From positions 32,501 to 96,500 of the forward strand of contig CAJHNH020002473.1 in NCBI GenBank assembly GCA_905116865.2: 64,000 bases of DNA. The letters are read 5' to 3'. Under the pieces are notes generated by a model that was given only the letters and a program-made list of their open reading frames with translations, was not told the origin of the DNA and made no database searches. Source of the stretch: Candidula unifasciata (taxonomy: Eukaryota; Mollusca; Gastropoda; Stylommatophora; Geomitridae). The position numbers and the translations under genes were made by a program. Positions 35,012 through 45,626 of this stretch are shown piece by piece. Position 1 is the stretch's first letter. The number at the start of each line of letters is the position of its first letter.

Positions 35012-36132
35012 TTGTCACACACACACAGAAACATTGTCACACACACAGAGAAACATTGTCACACACACACACACAGAGAAACATTGTCACACACACAGAA
35101 ACATTGTCACACACACAGAGAAACATTGTCTCACACACACACAGAGAGAAACATTGTCACACACACACAGAAACATTGTCACACACACACAGAAACATTG
35201 TCACACACACACACAGAGAAACATTATCACACACACACACACACAGAGAAACATTGTCACACACACACACAGAGAGAAACATTGTCACACACAGAGAAAC
35301 ATTGTCACACACACACACAGAGAAACATTGTCACACACACACACAGAGAAACATTGTCACACACACACAGAGAAACATTGTCACACACACACACAGAGAA
35401 ACATTGTCACACACACAGAGAAACATTGTCACACACACACAGAGAAACATTGTCACACACACAGAGAAACATTGTCACACACACACACAGAGAAACATTG
35501 TCACACACACACAGAAACATTGTCACACACACAGAGAAACATTGTCACACACACACACAGAGAAACATTGTCACACACACACACAGAGAAACATTGTCAC
35601 ACACACACAGAAACATTGTCACACACACACACAGAGAAACATTGTCACACACACACACACACAGAGAGAAACATTGTCACACACACACACACACAGAAAC
35701 ATTGTCACACACACACACACAGAGAAACATTGTCACACACACACAGAGAGAAACATTGTCACACACACACACACAGAGAAACATTGTCACACACACACAC
35801 AGAGAAACATTGTCACACACACACAGAGAAACATTGTCACACACACACACACAGAGAAACATTGTCACACACACACACAGAGAAACATTGTCACACACAC
35901 ACATAAACATTGTCACACACACACAGAAACATTGTCACACACACACAGAGAAACATTGTCACACACACACACACACACACAGAAACATTGTCACACACAC
36001 ACACAGAAACATTGTCACACACACACAGAGAAACATTGTCACACACACACAGAAACATTGTCACACACACACAGAGAAACATTGTCACACACACACACAG
36101 AGAAACATTGTCACACACACAGAGAAACATTG
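35012..36132. repeat. Minisatellite (CA)n-GAGAAACATTGT, about 45 variable-length units
   Basis: Each unit is CAGAGAAACATTGT followed by a CA run whose length differs between units, giving periods of roughly 20-32 bp. The non-CA part is highly conserved. All three plus frames are open (SHTHTEKHC), an artefact. Confidence 0.97.
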
Positions 36133-36269
36133 GCCTACTCTGCGGTTACGAAGTTAGCTACCGTCCTGTTGGACCAGCACCACGACCACGTTTAGAAATT
36201 AAGCTGTATAGTTAAAAGATTTAGGGCTTATCTGTCTTAAAGACTGTTCTCATGATTTTAATTGGGTAG

Positions 36270-36790
36270 TGTGCTAAATGGTACAGTGGAATAGATTAGG
36301 GCCTCATTGTCGTCAGGAAGCAGGTCCCTAGCGGAACGTCGCAGACATCACAGTCTCTCTGACACTCGGTCTTTCGCCAGCTCTTCGGCCTCGTACACTT
36401 TCATTGATATCTTGTGCCCGTCTTCGTGTTGATCGACCCCGGCCTCTCCTTTCTGGTACCGTGCCTTTTGCTATTAGTTTTTCCAGTCCGCCTTGATGCT
36501 TCATACTTCATAAAGCTTCATATTTCAGCTTCTGAGACAAGATGCTTTGTATTAGCCAATCTTCCTTGATGTTCAGATCTTTTAGTATGTCAGAATTTTT
36601 TTTTTACTTCTTTGTTAGTGGTATTCTGAGAATCTTTCTTTAGCATGTCGGCTCAAAAGCTCCTCGTTTTCTTCCTAAATGACTGGGAGATAGTTCACGA
36701 CTCACAGCCTTATGTTGCTGTCTGATTTTCAACTGTTGTTTCCTTGCTTGTGCTTAGCCGAAGACTGAATGCTGTATATTGCTATGACCA
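36270..36790 (-). mobile_element. LINE reverse-transcriptase tail
   Basis: The minus strand reads RLYGCESW-like near 36690-36720, then ILKDLNIKEDWLIQSILS, MKHQGGLEKLIAKGTVPERR and GRGRSTRRRAQDINE, a typical end of an RTE/CR1-like ORF2 (G(R)GRP.RRW..DI). Frameshifts and stops are present. It ends about 200 bases before Trio exon C. Confidence 0.75.
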
Positions 36791-36989
36791 TACTCTTTTT
36801 CAACAGTCTCCATTGCTGTTTATTAAAGAACCTACCTATTCAAAGTGTATGTCTTCATCATTTATTGCTGTCTGTGGTTGGCCGTCATTTGGAGCTCGCC
36901 ACGTTATATCCCCAGGGAAAGCAGTATGTGTACGCTAGCAGACTTCCATTAAGAAGACAGCATAACATTAGTTAAAACCTGTCTTACAG

Positions 36990-37125
36990 AAAATGGCTGA
37001 CAACCCCAGTAAGGAAACTCAGTCATGGCAAGATCGAGAAGCAAGGAGCAGTGTTCTTGGACAGCCAAAAGGCCTTACAGCGAGGGGAGAGGAGAGTGGG
37101 AGCCAACTCATTGGGGCCTGACAAG
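36990..37125 (+). CDS. trio: Internal exon C: conserved KKWLTTPVRKLS linker of Trio/Kalirin
   Basis: A 136-nt exon after CTGTCTTACAG, ending AAG before GTAGGAG. Its first base completes the Lys codon left open by exon B, then come 45 codons, so it ends in phase 0. It begins K-KWLTTPVRKLSHGKIEKQG, which matches in place and pattern the KWLTSPVRRLSSGKADG stretch just after SH3-1 in vertebrate TRIO and Kalirin. The rest (FLDSQKALQRGERRVGANSL) is basic and not conserved to my knowledge. The frame stays open past the donor to a TGA at 37381, so a retained-intron isoform cannot be excluded; the donor is good and splicing is the simpler reading. Confidence 0.8.
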
Positions 37126-37735
37126 GTAGGAGCATTGTTGGTCTTGTGTTGTCCTTTATTAGGAGGGCACTGTGTGGACTGCATCCAATACGCTTGTTGT
37201 TTAATGTGGTTGTCTGATGGAAATGGCTTAGTAGCTAGCAGAACTTCTTCTACGCCCCCTGGTATTTTAGCGTCCTCCTTACGCACTCGTGGCTGCTACG
37301 CCAAGTGGCCCTATAACATATGGAGGCAGGGGCGCGCAGACCTCCTCCAGGTGTCACTGAGGAGGAAACAAAGGCAAACATGAGTATCAACTCACGATTG
37401 TCACTCCATCTAGTTTGGCGGCGTGATTTCAGAGCCCTTCCCACGGGCTGTCCTTTGTTTTAAGAGTGTTAGGAGATGTCTTTGTTCGCGGTCTGAACAC
37501 GGCATGCTAAAAGTGACCCGGGTTTGTTGGACGAGGTCGACACATTGTTTGTCTCCTAGATGAAACTGCGCTGCTTTCTTTTCGCAACTCTGATTTCTGT
37601 GAACTAGTGTTGTTTCTGGAATAGGCTGTTGTGATTAGGTCTCAGGCGCCGCAGGCGACTGTGCAAGGAAGAAATACTACAGGATGAAGTGCTGAAATCA
37701 TTGATGTTTTTGGATTTTTACGCTCGCTGGCGGTG
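37126..37735. other. Start of the intron after exon C, unassigned
   Basis: The exon C frame stays open here to TGA at 37381-37383. No repeats or recognised elements. A neat acceptor (GTCTCCTAG at 37550-37559) leads only into a 15-codon frame. Confidence 0.5.
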
Positions 37736-37880
37736 GCTGTCGTTGGTGGTTGCTGTCGTTGGTGGTTGCTGTCGTTGGTGGTGACTGTCGCTGGTGGTGA
37801 CTGTCGCTGGTGGTGACTGTCGCTGGTGGTGACTGTCGCTGGTGGTGACTGTCGCTGGTGGTGACTGTCGCTGGTGGTGG
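37736..37880. repeat. Minisatellite, 16-bp unit, about 9 copies
   Basis: The unit is CTGTCGCTGGTGGTGA; the first three copies have TGCTGTCGTTGGTGGT. Confidence 0.95.
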
Positions 37881-38004
37881 ATGTGCTTAAAATTTTTAAA
37901 ATAAGCATTAACTGACACCCCTAGAATATAGGACATGTTGAAAGAGCCCCTGTGAAATCACGCAACCTAACAAGATGGGGTGACATGAATGAGTTGTACC
38001 TAAA

Positions 38005-38007
<3 letters not shown>

Positions 38008-38103
<96 letters not shown>

Positions 38104-38105
38104 GG
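38008..38105. repeat. (GA)n microsatellite broken by an A run
   Basis: GA repeats to 38052, nine or ten A, then GA repeats to about 38100 and a G-rich tail. Confidence 0.96.
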
Positions 38106-38316
38106 TGGGGGGGTTTGGGGTGAAGAAGGGGGGAATAACTGGATAATTTCCGTACCATGTACCATCTGACTTTGATACGCCACTAATGCTGATTCTGTGT
38201 TTATTGTCCAACATCAGCGGACTATTTGTTCCATGAACGAAAGACTGAAGCCATCTTGGAATCCCTCTGTGTATAAATAAGCTGAACAGCACCTCTCCCC
38301 GCCCCCTTTTTTCCCC

Positions 38317-38321
<5 letters not shown>

Positions 38322-38388
<67 letters not shown>

Positions 38389-38390
38389 CG
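38322..38390. repeat. (CT)n microsatellite
   Basis: CT repeats, about 32 units. With the (GA)n at 38008-38100 it could pair as an imperfect inverted repeat with a ~220-base spacer. Confidence 0.95.
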
Positions 38391-38769
38391 CTCTCTCCTC
38401 TTATTCTTCCCCATTTTTACCCAAAATTCCCATAATGTATTGGTTTTATGTAGATAAGCTGACCAGTGGTCTTCACGCCACCCGCCCTGCGCCCCCCACA
38501 ATTATATACTTTTACGTCAGCATTTTTGGGATCCGTTTCCACCCGTATTTCTTATTCTTAAACTCCGGAGAAATCAATACAGACGGAAGGAGGACAGGGG
38601 TGGGGGTAAGGCGGGGCAGTCTGCAAGAAGGAAAGAGCATTCAGGCGCGGTAACTCTGGCCAGCGCCGACTGGCGGTCGTTTCCTTGGCGACCGGAGCCA
38701 GGGAACCTCTACTGTCACCGTTTTGTCGTGCCCCAATACAACTTCTGTAAAAGGGTTTTGGGGTTTGTA

Positions 38770-39984
38770 CAGTCGAGTCTGGATAAGTAGAAGTCGAAGT
38801 GACCTCAGAAAATACTTCCACTTATCAGGACTTCTGCTTATCCAGACAGCACACACAGCTAAGAATGTAAACCGAGCAATAGCTTTGAGTAAAACAGTTA
38901 TACCAATTAGGAAACAACATAATTTAACGAATAAATAGCAATAGAATATCAGAAATCATGAAATATTTTATTTTTTAAGAAGGTATAACATTAAAACCAT
39001 ATAAAACTTCAGACATTAATTAAAGAAAAAATCTGTATTTTGGCTTTGCTTTTTGGACTGGAACATGTCTTTCCATGGCATGTGTGAATGCAACAAATGG
39101 TGAGATTACATCCACTGAGCATCCAGTCTGCATCATGTAAATGTTGATTTTGTTCATGTTTGCCAAAACATCTGACTGTAATACAGGTACAGAAATATAT
39201 TTAGCCAAAGCATGTTTAGGCACATCTTTTCTGCATGAATTAGTCGTTGCTTCATCAACAGATCATTTCTATCCACATACATTTGTATATTATGCAATGC
39301 CGTTTTTTTAAACGATCTAACCAGCCAGCACTACAGTTCCAGTCTGTCTGACCTACAGATTTCTCTGCTTTTGCCCTAAGTAATGGCCCATCTATGGGTA
39401 TATTTGGCGATTTAAGCTCAGTTAACCATTTTAAAAGGGCAACATCAACAAATCGCATGTCGCTGTTCTAGCTCGCTGTCTGTCACTGTTGATTTTACAC
39501 TCAAAAAACAATGTTCTGTAGCGTTCCTTATGCTTTAAAATGACAGAAAGCGTTGAAATTGAAATACCATATTCCCTAGCTATATCCACTTTCTTCTTCC
39601 TACTATGTTCAGTCTCTTCCAACAGTTCACTCTTTCTTTTTTAAAGGTAGTCACCTTTCGACCCCCAGCCGCCATTGTTAATACGGTATGTAGCGAGATA
39701 TCGTAGCTGCGAGATTTCACGTTATTCCCCGGGCTAACTAATTAAAAATTGTTGATGAAATAAACTTTTCTTTCACAGTGATAATGAAAAGTTCGACTTA
39801 AACAGGAACGTGTATATAGTCGGAATTTATTTTTAGATTCGACTTATCCAAATATTCGAGTTAACCGAATTCGACTTATCAGGATTTTAAATACTAAGAT
39901 AAAGAAGGCAAATTGCCGGGACTAAGCTGGTCATGTCGACTTCAGCGAAATTCGACTTGAGGTTGACTTAAGTGGACTCGACTG
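38770..39984 (-). mobile_element. Tigger/pogo-like transposon, about 1.2 kb, with broken transposase
   Basis: The inverted ends both begin CAGTCGAGTC; TA flanks at 38768-38769 and 39985-39986 match the pogo/Tigger target. On the minus strand 39622-39431 encodes an N-terminal HTH (RKKKVDIAREYGISISTLSV, LKHKE), and in another frame 39458-39255 a CENP-B-type HTH (LLKWLTELKSPNIPIDGPLL and CSAGWLDRLKKRH). The DDE catalytic domain is not recognisable, and only about 0.6 kb of unclear sequence follows. A second inverted pair (GTCTGGATAAGTAGAAGTC and its complement at 38829-38848) lies in the left end. Confidence 0.82.
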
Positions 39985-40009
39985 TATTTGTATCTTCTTC
40001 TTCTTTGTT

Positions 40010-40268
40010 CACCGGCTGTAAGCTGCGACAGGAAGTTCTGGTTGTTCGTCCATTTGGACTTTGGTTTCGAGCTAGGTTCTGACTCCCGTGTGTACTTCCA
40101 GTCTACTAGCCTATATGTGTGTAGTTGGCTGTTCCTTGCTTCTCGAGCAGATATACTCCGAATTCGAAGGAAGCCTCCAATTAGTCGACTCTTACGACAA
40201 GCTTGTTGGTGAGGCCAGTGTCTGTTCTTGTTTTTCCCTGTGATAGGGGCCTTGAACCCACCCGGGGA
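40010..40268 (-). mobile_element. SINE family D, copy 5
   Basis: The minus strand: CCGGGTGGGTTCAAGGCCCC, AGGGAAAAACAAGAACAGAC, TCGTAAGAGTCGACTAATTG, ending with an extra 3' part (AGAACTTCCTGTCGCAGCTT, ACAGCCGGTGAA) also present in the copy at 60785. It starts about 25 bases after the right end of the Tigger-like element. Confidence 0.75.
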
Positions 40269-40590
40269 GTATGTGTATGATTCTCATGCTTAAGACTATA
40301 GTCCTACAGCCTGGAGGAGGGGAAAAAAAGGGGGGGGGGTAAACTAAATAAAAAGGAAGAGAGCCTGTCTTTGTTGGATCTCATCCCTTGTCAATGTGCA
40401 AAGGTTGGGTTTCGACCCTGATCGACGCAGAGGAAGGAGGATCCTCTGGGGGTGGGGGGGGGGGGGGGGGGGTTTGGAAGGTCTCATCCTGTTGGACTAG
40501 CAGAGGTAGGCAGCCTCTATGGAAGCTCCTCCTGTAGTCCTTGTTGACTGTTTTCTCCCTGGATGTGCTCTTGTGTTGATTGTGTGCTGT
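40269..40590. other. Unassigned stretch with G runs
   Basis: G runs at 40331-40339 and about 40453-40472. Nothing coding. Confidence 0.5.
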
Positions 40591-40594
40591 ATCT

Positions 40595-40860
40595 ATTGCG
40601 TGACTTTTATCGCCCGCGGATAGAAAGGTCGTGGGTTCTGGTACTTTCAAAACCAGACTTCCCCCCCCCCTTCCCCCCCCCTTTAAAAAAAACTAACTTG
40701 GCTGCCAGGTTGACCCAGCCTTAAATGGGTACCAGGTACACTTCTGGGAAGTAAAGGCGGCCTGCGTGATGTTGAACACATCAGCTACCGAGAGCTGTTC
40801 GGTCTATAAAACATAGGTCTAGTCCTAAATGCCCGATACGTCTGAATGCACGGGGAAACG
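40595..40860 (+). mobile_element. tRNA-derived SINE, family B, copy 1
   Basis: AAGGTCGTGGGTTCTGG (B-box region), CTGCCAGGTTGACCCAGCCT, TGGGTACCAGGTACACTTCT, GGGAAGTAAAGGCGGCC, then GGTCTATAAAACATAGGTCT. A C run interrupts it. The A-box region is poor. Confidence 0.7.
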
Positions 40861-41139
40861 TCCTTTACATCACTGTTATTTCGGTGTTAACTGGGTCTTT
40901 CCCTAGTCTCATAGTCATCTCTGCCTGTGTGCTTGAGTCTAAGGTTTTTTCCCTATATAAACGTATTTATGTTTGAGAGACCATGGGGAGACCCAGGGAC
41001 CAGTTGCAAATAACCAGTGGGGTACAGGCTGTAAGTGATCGCAGAGATTATCAGTAGTTTTTGTATAATTATGAAAGACTTTCATCCGGTAGGATTCCAG
41101 CTTCACCGCAGACGAGTTACATCATAATTGCCACGTCCG

Positions 41140-41405
41140 TATGCTGGCGAAGGGAGTCGCCGTGGCGTTGGCGGCTAGATTGCGGATCGGAAGGTCGTGT
41201 GTTTGTGTTCAGACGGAGCCGGACTTTTTTTTTTCTTCTTCAAGAAATGACTTTGGCTCCCATGTGGACCTAGCCTTGAGTGGGTACCAGGTGCGCTCCT
41301 GGGAAGTAAAGGCGGCCGGTGTGGTGCTGACCACATCATCCACCAAGTGTCCATTGGTTTATAAAAATATAGGCCTAGACCTGTTTTCACAGTACGCCTG
41401 CAAGT
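41140..41405 (+). mobile_element. tRNA-derived SINE, family B, copy 2
   Basis: GTGGCGTTGGCGGCTAGATT (A-box-like), GGAAGGTCGTGTGTTTGTGT (damaged B box), CTTGAGTGGGTACCAGGTGC, GGGAAGTAAAGGCGGCC, and TTTATAAAAATATAGGCCTA. Near full length. Confidence 0.75.
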
Positions 41406-42185
41406 CGTGGAGAAGGGACATTTACCTTCTGTTTTACTTGATATATTCTAGCGAAAACCTCACGGAATGTCCATCACTGCCTCATGTGTAAAGTCAAACA
41501 GAGCAGTCCTTTCAAAACCCTACAGCTCGCACGCGCATTATTGCATAAGGATGTTGTCAAAGGTGCCAGCATCTACGGTCTTTTACTAGAACTGCTTTTC
41601 ACATTTGATGGAACCATTTATAATATTCTGAATTTGCAATACAGTACACGTCTCAGAGATCAAATTCCATGAAATTCACAACTCACAGTGTTGCACCATG
41701 CACTCCACTCAATAGCTGACTGACCGAACCGGATTTCATCTTTACATCGTTTGTTGTCCCACCCAGTTTCCCTCTGGGAGTTCAACCCGTAAGCTTCCAC
41801 TGGATTACTGGGGAGTACAGGGTCCATGGCATGACGGCCAGATAGGCTTGAGCAGTGAGGGGAGGCTAGGAGACTTTGAGTCTTTTGGTACGTGCTACGC
41901 ATCATTACTCCGTTACAGCTATACTGTTTTGTACATAACTGTTGAAAGAATAGATGATCTCTTATGAAAACGAATGGGGGAATGCGGTATATTGTGTGAA
42001 AACTAATTGGAGAAAATTGCTGTGATGCATTCAACAACGTGGAGATAATTTGTGTGTGTTACGTACGTGTAGTGAGAGGAGAGATGGGGATAAGGAATGA
42101 GAGAAATGTAAAGAGAGTGTGGTACTGGGCGGGAGAGGAACATGGACAGAAATATATGGTGAGCAATGGGGGACACACACAAAAA
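41406..42185. other. Unassigned stretch
   Basis: No gene recognised. A 125-codon minus frame (41660-42037) has no motif I can name. Confidence 0.45.
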
Positions 42186-42189
42186 ACGA

Positions 42190-42190
42190 G

Positions 42191-42281
<91 letters not shown>

Positions 42282-42283
42282 TT
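42190..42283. repeat. (GA)n microsatellite
   Basis: GA repeats with one AAAG interruption near 42255. Confidence 0.96.
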
Positions 42284-42420
42284 GGACGATCTAGAATGTA
42301 GTGTCGAAGGAGCAATCGATACTGTTATAAAAGAAGAGAAGGAGAATCGATACGTGATCACCAACAATGGGAAAATAAAACTTGCAACTGGCCAGCATCA
42401 GTAAGTTCGGGTTATGGCTG
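42284..42420. other. Short open stretch after (GA)n, unassigned
   Basis: It reads SVEGAIDTVIKEEKENRY then VITNNGKIKLATGQHQ and stops. It looks coding-like, but upstream is a purine repeat with no acceptor tract, and I recognise no family. Possibly a retroelement scrap. Confidence 0.3.
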
Positions 42421-42499
42421 GTTTATGCACGCTCGGCAACTGGACATCTTTTTTGGAAAAAGGGGTAGGGGGAGGGTGATATTTGTCTATTGTCGGTGC

Positions 42500-42725
42500 T
42501 GCATTGGGGATAGGCAGACAGACAGACATACCAACAAACAGACACATAGACAGATAGATGACATACCGACAGACATTCGGATAGACTGACTGAAAGACAT
42601 TCGGATCGACTGACTGAAAGACATTTGGATCGACTGACTGAAAGACATTTGGATCGACCGACAGACAGACATTCGGGTCGACCGACAGACATTTCGCATC
42701 GACCGACAGACAGACAGTCTATGTC
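42500..42725. repeat. Degenerate GACA/GACT-based minisatellite, ~24-bp unit
   Basis: Units contain GACTGACTGAAAGACATT and TGGATC; they merge into GACAGACAGACAT runs at both ends. Confidence 0.9.
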
Positions 42726-42849
42726 CAGTATGAAAAAAAAAATTGTTGCAGATATTTCTCATTGATGAGAGATTTTGGTAAATGCAAGAGACGCATATCA
42801 AATCTTAGACTAATCCAAGAGACAGAAGCAAGGCTTCGCTGTTTCCTGA

Positions 42850-43268
42850 CGGGAAATAAAGTTGCAAGTTGCATGACCTTTATGTGTCCTGCCCTGAGAT
42901 AAAGTTGCAGGTTGCATGACCTTTGTGTGTCCTGCCCTGAGATAAAGTTGCAGGTTGCATGACCTTTGTGTGTCCTGCCCTGAGATAAAGTTGCAGGTTG
43001 CATGACCTTTGTGTGTCATGACCTGAGATAATGTTGCAGGTTGCATGACCTTTGTGTGTCTTGACCTGAGATAAAGTTGCAGGTTGCATGACTTTTGTGT
43101 GTCATGGCCTGAGATAAAGTTGCAGATTGCATGACCTTTCTGTGTCATGACCGGAGATAAAGTTGCAGGTTGCATGACCTTTGTGTGTCAATGACCGGAG
43201 AGAAAGTTGCATGACTTTGTGAGTCCTGACCCTAGAGAAAGTTACATGACCTTTGTGTCTGCTTCGTG
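42850..43268. repeat. Minisatellite, 43-bp unit, about 9 copies
   Basis: The unit contains GATAAAGTTGCAGGTTGCAT and GACCTTTGTGTGTCCTGCCC. The spacing is exactly 43 in the left copies; the last three are shortened and diverged. Confidence 0.95.
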
Positions 43269-43269
43269 T

Positions 43270-43610
43270 TAATTCCAAGTGTTATAGAGCTCCGATAATT
43301 AAGTAGCAGAGGAAAACTACTGGAAAACAAATTTAGTAATTTAACAGACAGAAAAGAAAACGGGTCCTCCCCCCACCCCCCCCCCCCCCAATATCCTATA
43401 ACAGTTACGCAACTAACTTGTTTGTAAGTACGCGCCCGCGTGTAGCGGCCCCCTCCCCCCTTTTGTCAAAAGTAAATGATCTACCCGGAAGCCGACAGGG
43501 CTGGTGACCTCGGGTGGTTTGCTGAGGAAAGGTTGGGATCATTACTGGTCATAACTGCTTGCCTCTCGAGACGGGAGAGGGAGATAAAAGGTCATTGAGT
43601 GGCCCTTAGC
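43270..43610. other. Unassigned stretch
   Basis: C runs near 43368-43389 and 43450-43460. No gene. Confidence 0.5.
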
Positions 43611-43639
43611 AATTGGACGGTGGTCGGTACTGTGGAAGG

Positions 43640-43935
43640 TTCAAAGTGGACGAATGAAGCATGAGTGGATACACCAAGCATGCGCACGTCAATATAGTGG
43701 ATAGACTGTCCACAACATACATGACTGTGAGGAAATGAAGGAGCGGATTGTCTGGCTGCACATACGGGAACACTGGCATTGGACAAATGAGGCATTCTGA
43801 AGACCATATATAAACGAATGCTGGTAGAAGACATTAGGTTGGATCAAGAAATATATGAACGAAATTGTGAACGAGCAATTAGGTGTGGACAAGGCAAGGA
43901 GGTGCTTAATGCGAGGTGGAGAAAGCCGTGTGATT
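43640..43935 (+). mobile_element. LINE RNase H fragment, decayed
   Basis: One frame reads GNEGADCLAAHTGTLALD, the RNase H GNE.AD.LA motif, then after a stop ILKTIYKRMLVEDIRLDQEI and RAIRCGQGKEVLNARWRK. This is the C-terminal RNase H and tail of an I-like LINE. It differs from the RNase H fragment at 4700, so at least two families are present. Confidence 0.75.
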
Positions 43936-43955
43936 GATTATTCAATGTACTAGGG

Positions 43956-44440
43956 CAGTGGTCGGCAAATCGCGGCTCGCGGGCCGCATGCGGCGCTTTA
44001 GCGACCTGCGTGTGGCTCGGCCAGTCAGCCACAAATCGGGTTTGACTCCGAGAAACATGGTTCTTGGCGGGTTTTATCATCATCATCATGTGCCTTGCCA
44101 GCTAGCGTAGGCGATCTTGCAACTCCACAGGTCACGATCCCTGGTTGCCTGGAACAGCTCTCTTGATGATATCCCTCCATGCCATCGTTTTTAGCCCATC
44201 CAGCATCACCTCTCTTTGTCTGCCTCTACCTCTTTTTTCCCCTGGTCTTTCCACTTGTCACGATGTTTTTCAATGTCTTTCTTCTAAGTATGTGGCAAAA
44301 TAACAGTGTTTGTCTCTTCCTTATTGTTGCGTTTAGAGATTTACTTTCACTGGAATTCTAGCTCCTAAAAATAGTTTAAATCGTCCTGCTGCTGATTTGT
44401 GGCTCTTTTGTCTTATCAGTTTGCCGACTTTTTTGCTAGA
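43956..44440. mobile_element. hAT-like element enclosing a LINE tail
   Basis: The left end is CAGTGGTCGGCAAATCGCGG then CTCGCGGGCCGCATGCGGC, a classic hAT terminus. The right end reads inward CAAAAAAGTCGGCAAACTGA and includes AGAGCCACAAATCA, matching GCCACAAATC near the left. The flanks CTAGGGCA and CTAGAGGA could be an imperfect 8-bp duplication. The interior is a minus-strand LINE piece. Confidence 0.55.
44082..44375 (-). mobile_element. LINE ORF2 tail inside the hAT-like element
   Basis: The minus strand reads SLNATIRKRQTLLFCHILRR, KTLKNIVTSGK and continues through DNA nearly identical to the tail at 48700-48935 (GATGCTGGATGGGCTAAAA, GGCATGGAGGGATATCATC, GCTGGCAAGGCAC), ending in CATGATGATGATG. 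Confidence 0.8.
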
Positions 44441-44444
44441 GGAA

Positions 44445-45225
44445 CATCATGCACACCTCAAAACATTGGCTGCGGGAGACGGAGCATCTACGTGTATGCC
44501 TGTTGTACCGTGATGTCGATTCTCTAATCAGTAATGGTACAGCAGGTTTGCGTGTATACTTATTTCAAAGACAGAGTCAGTCAGTAAAGGTAGATCGATA
44601 TTAGAACCCGGGTGTTGGCACCAAAAGATAGTCGTCACTGAGGCAACGTTGGAAGGCGGGACGGTCGCAAAAAGCGAAACTACGTTCGGCCCGGTCGCGC
44701 TGTCCGCAGGTCTGGGGCGGGTAACTTAGAGACGGGGGCCTTTGTTCTGTGGCGAACACAGTCGTGATAGCACTAGCTGTCGTGTTCTGTCTGCTGAGGA
44801 CAGCAGCAAGTTCTGCTGTTCTTGTTGCTGCTACTACTGCTGGCTGACTACTCCAGTCAGCAGATGGTATTACGATCACATATTTGTATGTTTTTAGTAC
44901 ACAACGCTACGTTGTGCTCTTTGGTGGCTGTCTGTTTTGAGTTCTCGGGACACTCGAGAGATTTCTGCAGCCCAGTCCGATCTGGGAAGGGGGAATTTGG
45001 AGTAGAGATCATGTTTGTGAGTCGATCGCAGTCTGTTGGATTCCGATGAGGACCAAAGGACTGCGTCTTTCGTGTGGGACTAGTTATTCAACCTGTGGTA
45101 AACAGCCATTGTGTATCAGTGTGTGTCGGCTCGTACGTTCGTTCGATTTGTATAGAGCTTTTGGATTGTTCTCCTATTATTCTCTGTATTAAGGGTAAAG
45201 GACCCTTTTCCACGCCTGTATGTAT
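44445..45225. other. Unassigned stretch
   Basis: No gene recognised. A minus-strand tRNA-like block (CACCCGGGTTCTAATATC near 44590-44620) may be a SINE head. It has no tandem repeats, unlike its surroundings, and could hold host single-copy sequence. Confidence 0.4.
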
Positions 45226-45227
45226 AT

Positions 45228-45325
45228 TGGGCATATAGGGCTAGGTATATATTTCATAGACCAATTGGCGTTCAGTTGGTGATGTGGTCAGCATCACACC
45301 GGCCCCCTTTACTTTCCACGATCTG
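45228..45325 (-). mobile_element. SINE family B fragment
   Basis: The minus strand: GTAAAGGGGGCCGGTGTGAT, GCTGACCACATCACCAACTG, then TCTATGAAATATA and GCCCTATATGCCCA. Only the 3' half is present. Confidence 0.65.
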
Positions 45326-45402
45326 CAGGCAAGCGTCTTGTATGAACAGATATTTATAAATATGTATTTTTATTTATTTATTCATATTTATATATAAAGC
45401 AC

Positions 45403-45626
45403 GAGCTCCATGGTAAGGGGCCGTGGCGTTGGCGGCTAGATGCCCGCCTGCGGATCGGAAGGTCGTGGGTTCGCGTCCTGACGGAGCCGGAAATTTTTTC
45501 TTCTTGACAAAATGATCTTGACTCCCAGGTCGATCAAGCCTTGAGTGGATACCAGGAGCAGTCCTGGAAAGTAAAGGCGGCCGGCGTGATGCTGACCATA
45601 TCACCCGCCAAGTTCCGACCGGTCTA
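45403..45626 (+). mobile_element. tRNA-derived SINE, family B, copy 3
   Basis: The best-preserved head: CCGTGGCGTTGGCGGCTAGA (A-box region) and GGTCGTGGGTTCGCGTCC (B box), then TCGATCAAGCCTTGAGTGGA, AAGTAAAGGCGGCCGGC and CCGACCGGTCTAT. Its tail is cut by a Helitron-like start. Confidence 0.8.

Larger units (their letters stand above)
29308..36989 (+). other. Intron between Trio exons B and C
   Basis: About 7.7 kb from GT at 29308 to AG at 36988-36989. More than two thirds is tandem repeat: the 34-bp array, the 29-bp array and the (CA)n-GAGAAACATTGTC array. It also holds a SINE-D copy and a minus-strand LINE tail. The stretch 33916-34780 has no gene or repeat that I recognise. Confidence 0.75.

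Noticed and set aside
34934..36195. 407-codon His/Thr-rich frame
   Set aside because: (CA)n-GAGAAACATTGTC array open in all three plus frames.
42284..42404. Possible Trio exon reading SVEGAIDTVIKEEKENRY
   Set aside because: The upstream sequence is a GA repeat without a pyrimidine tract, and the reading matches no Trio region I know.
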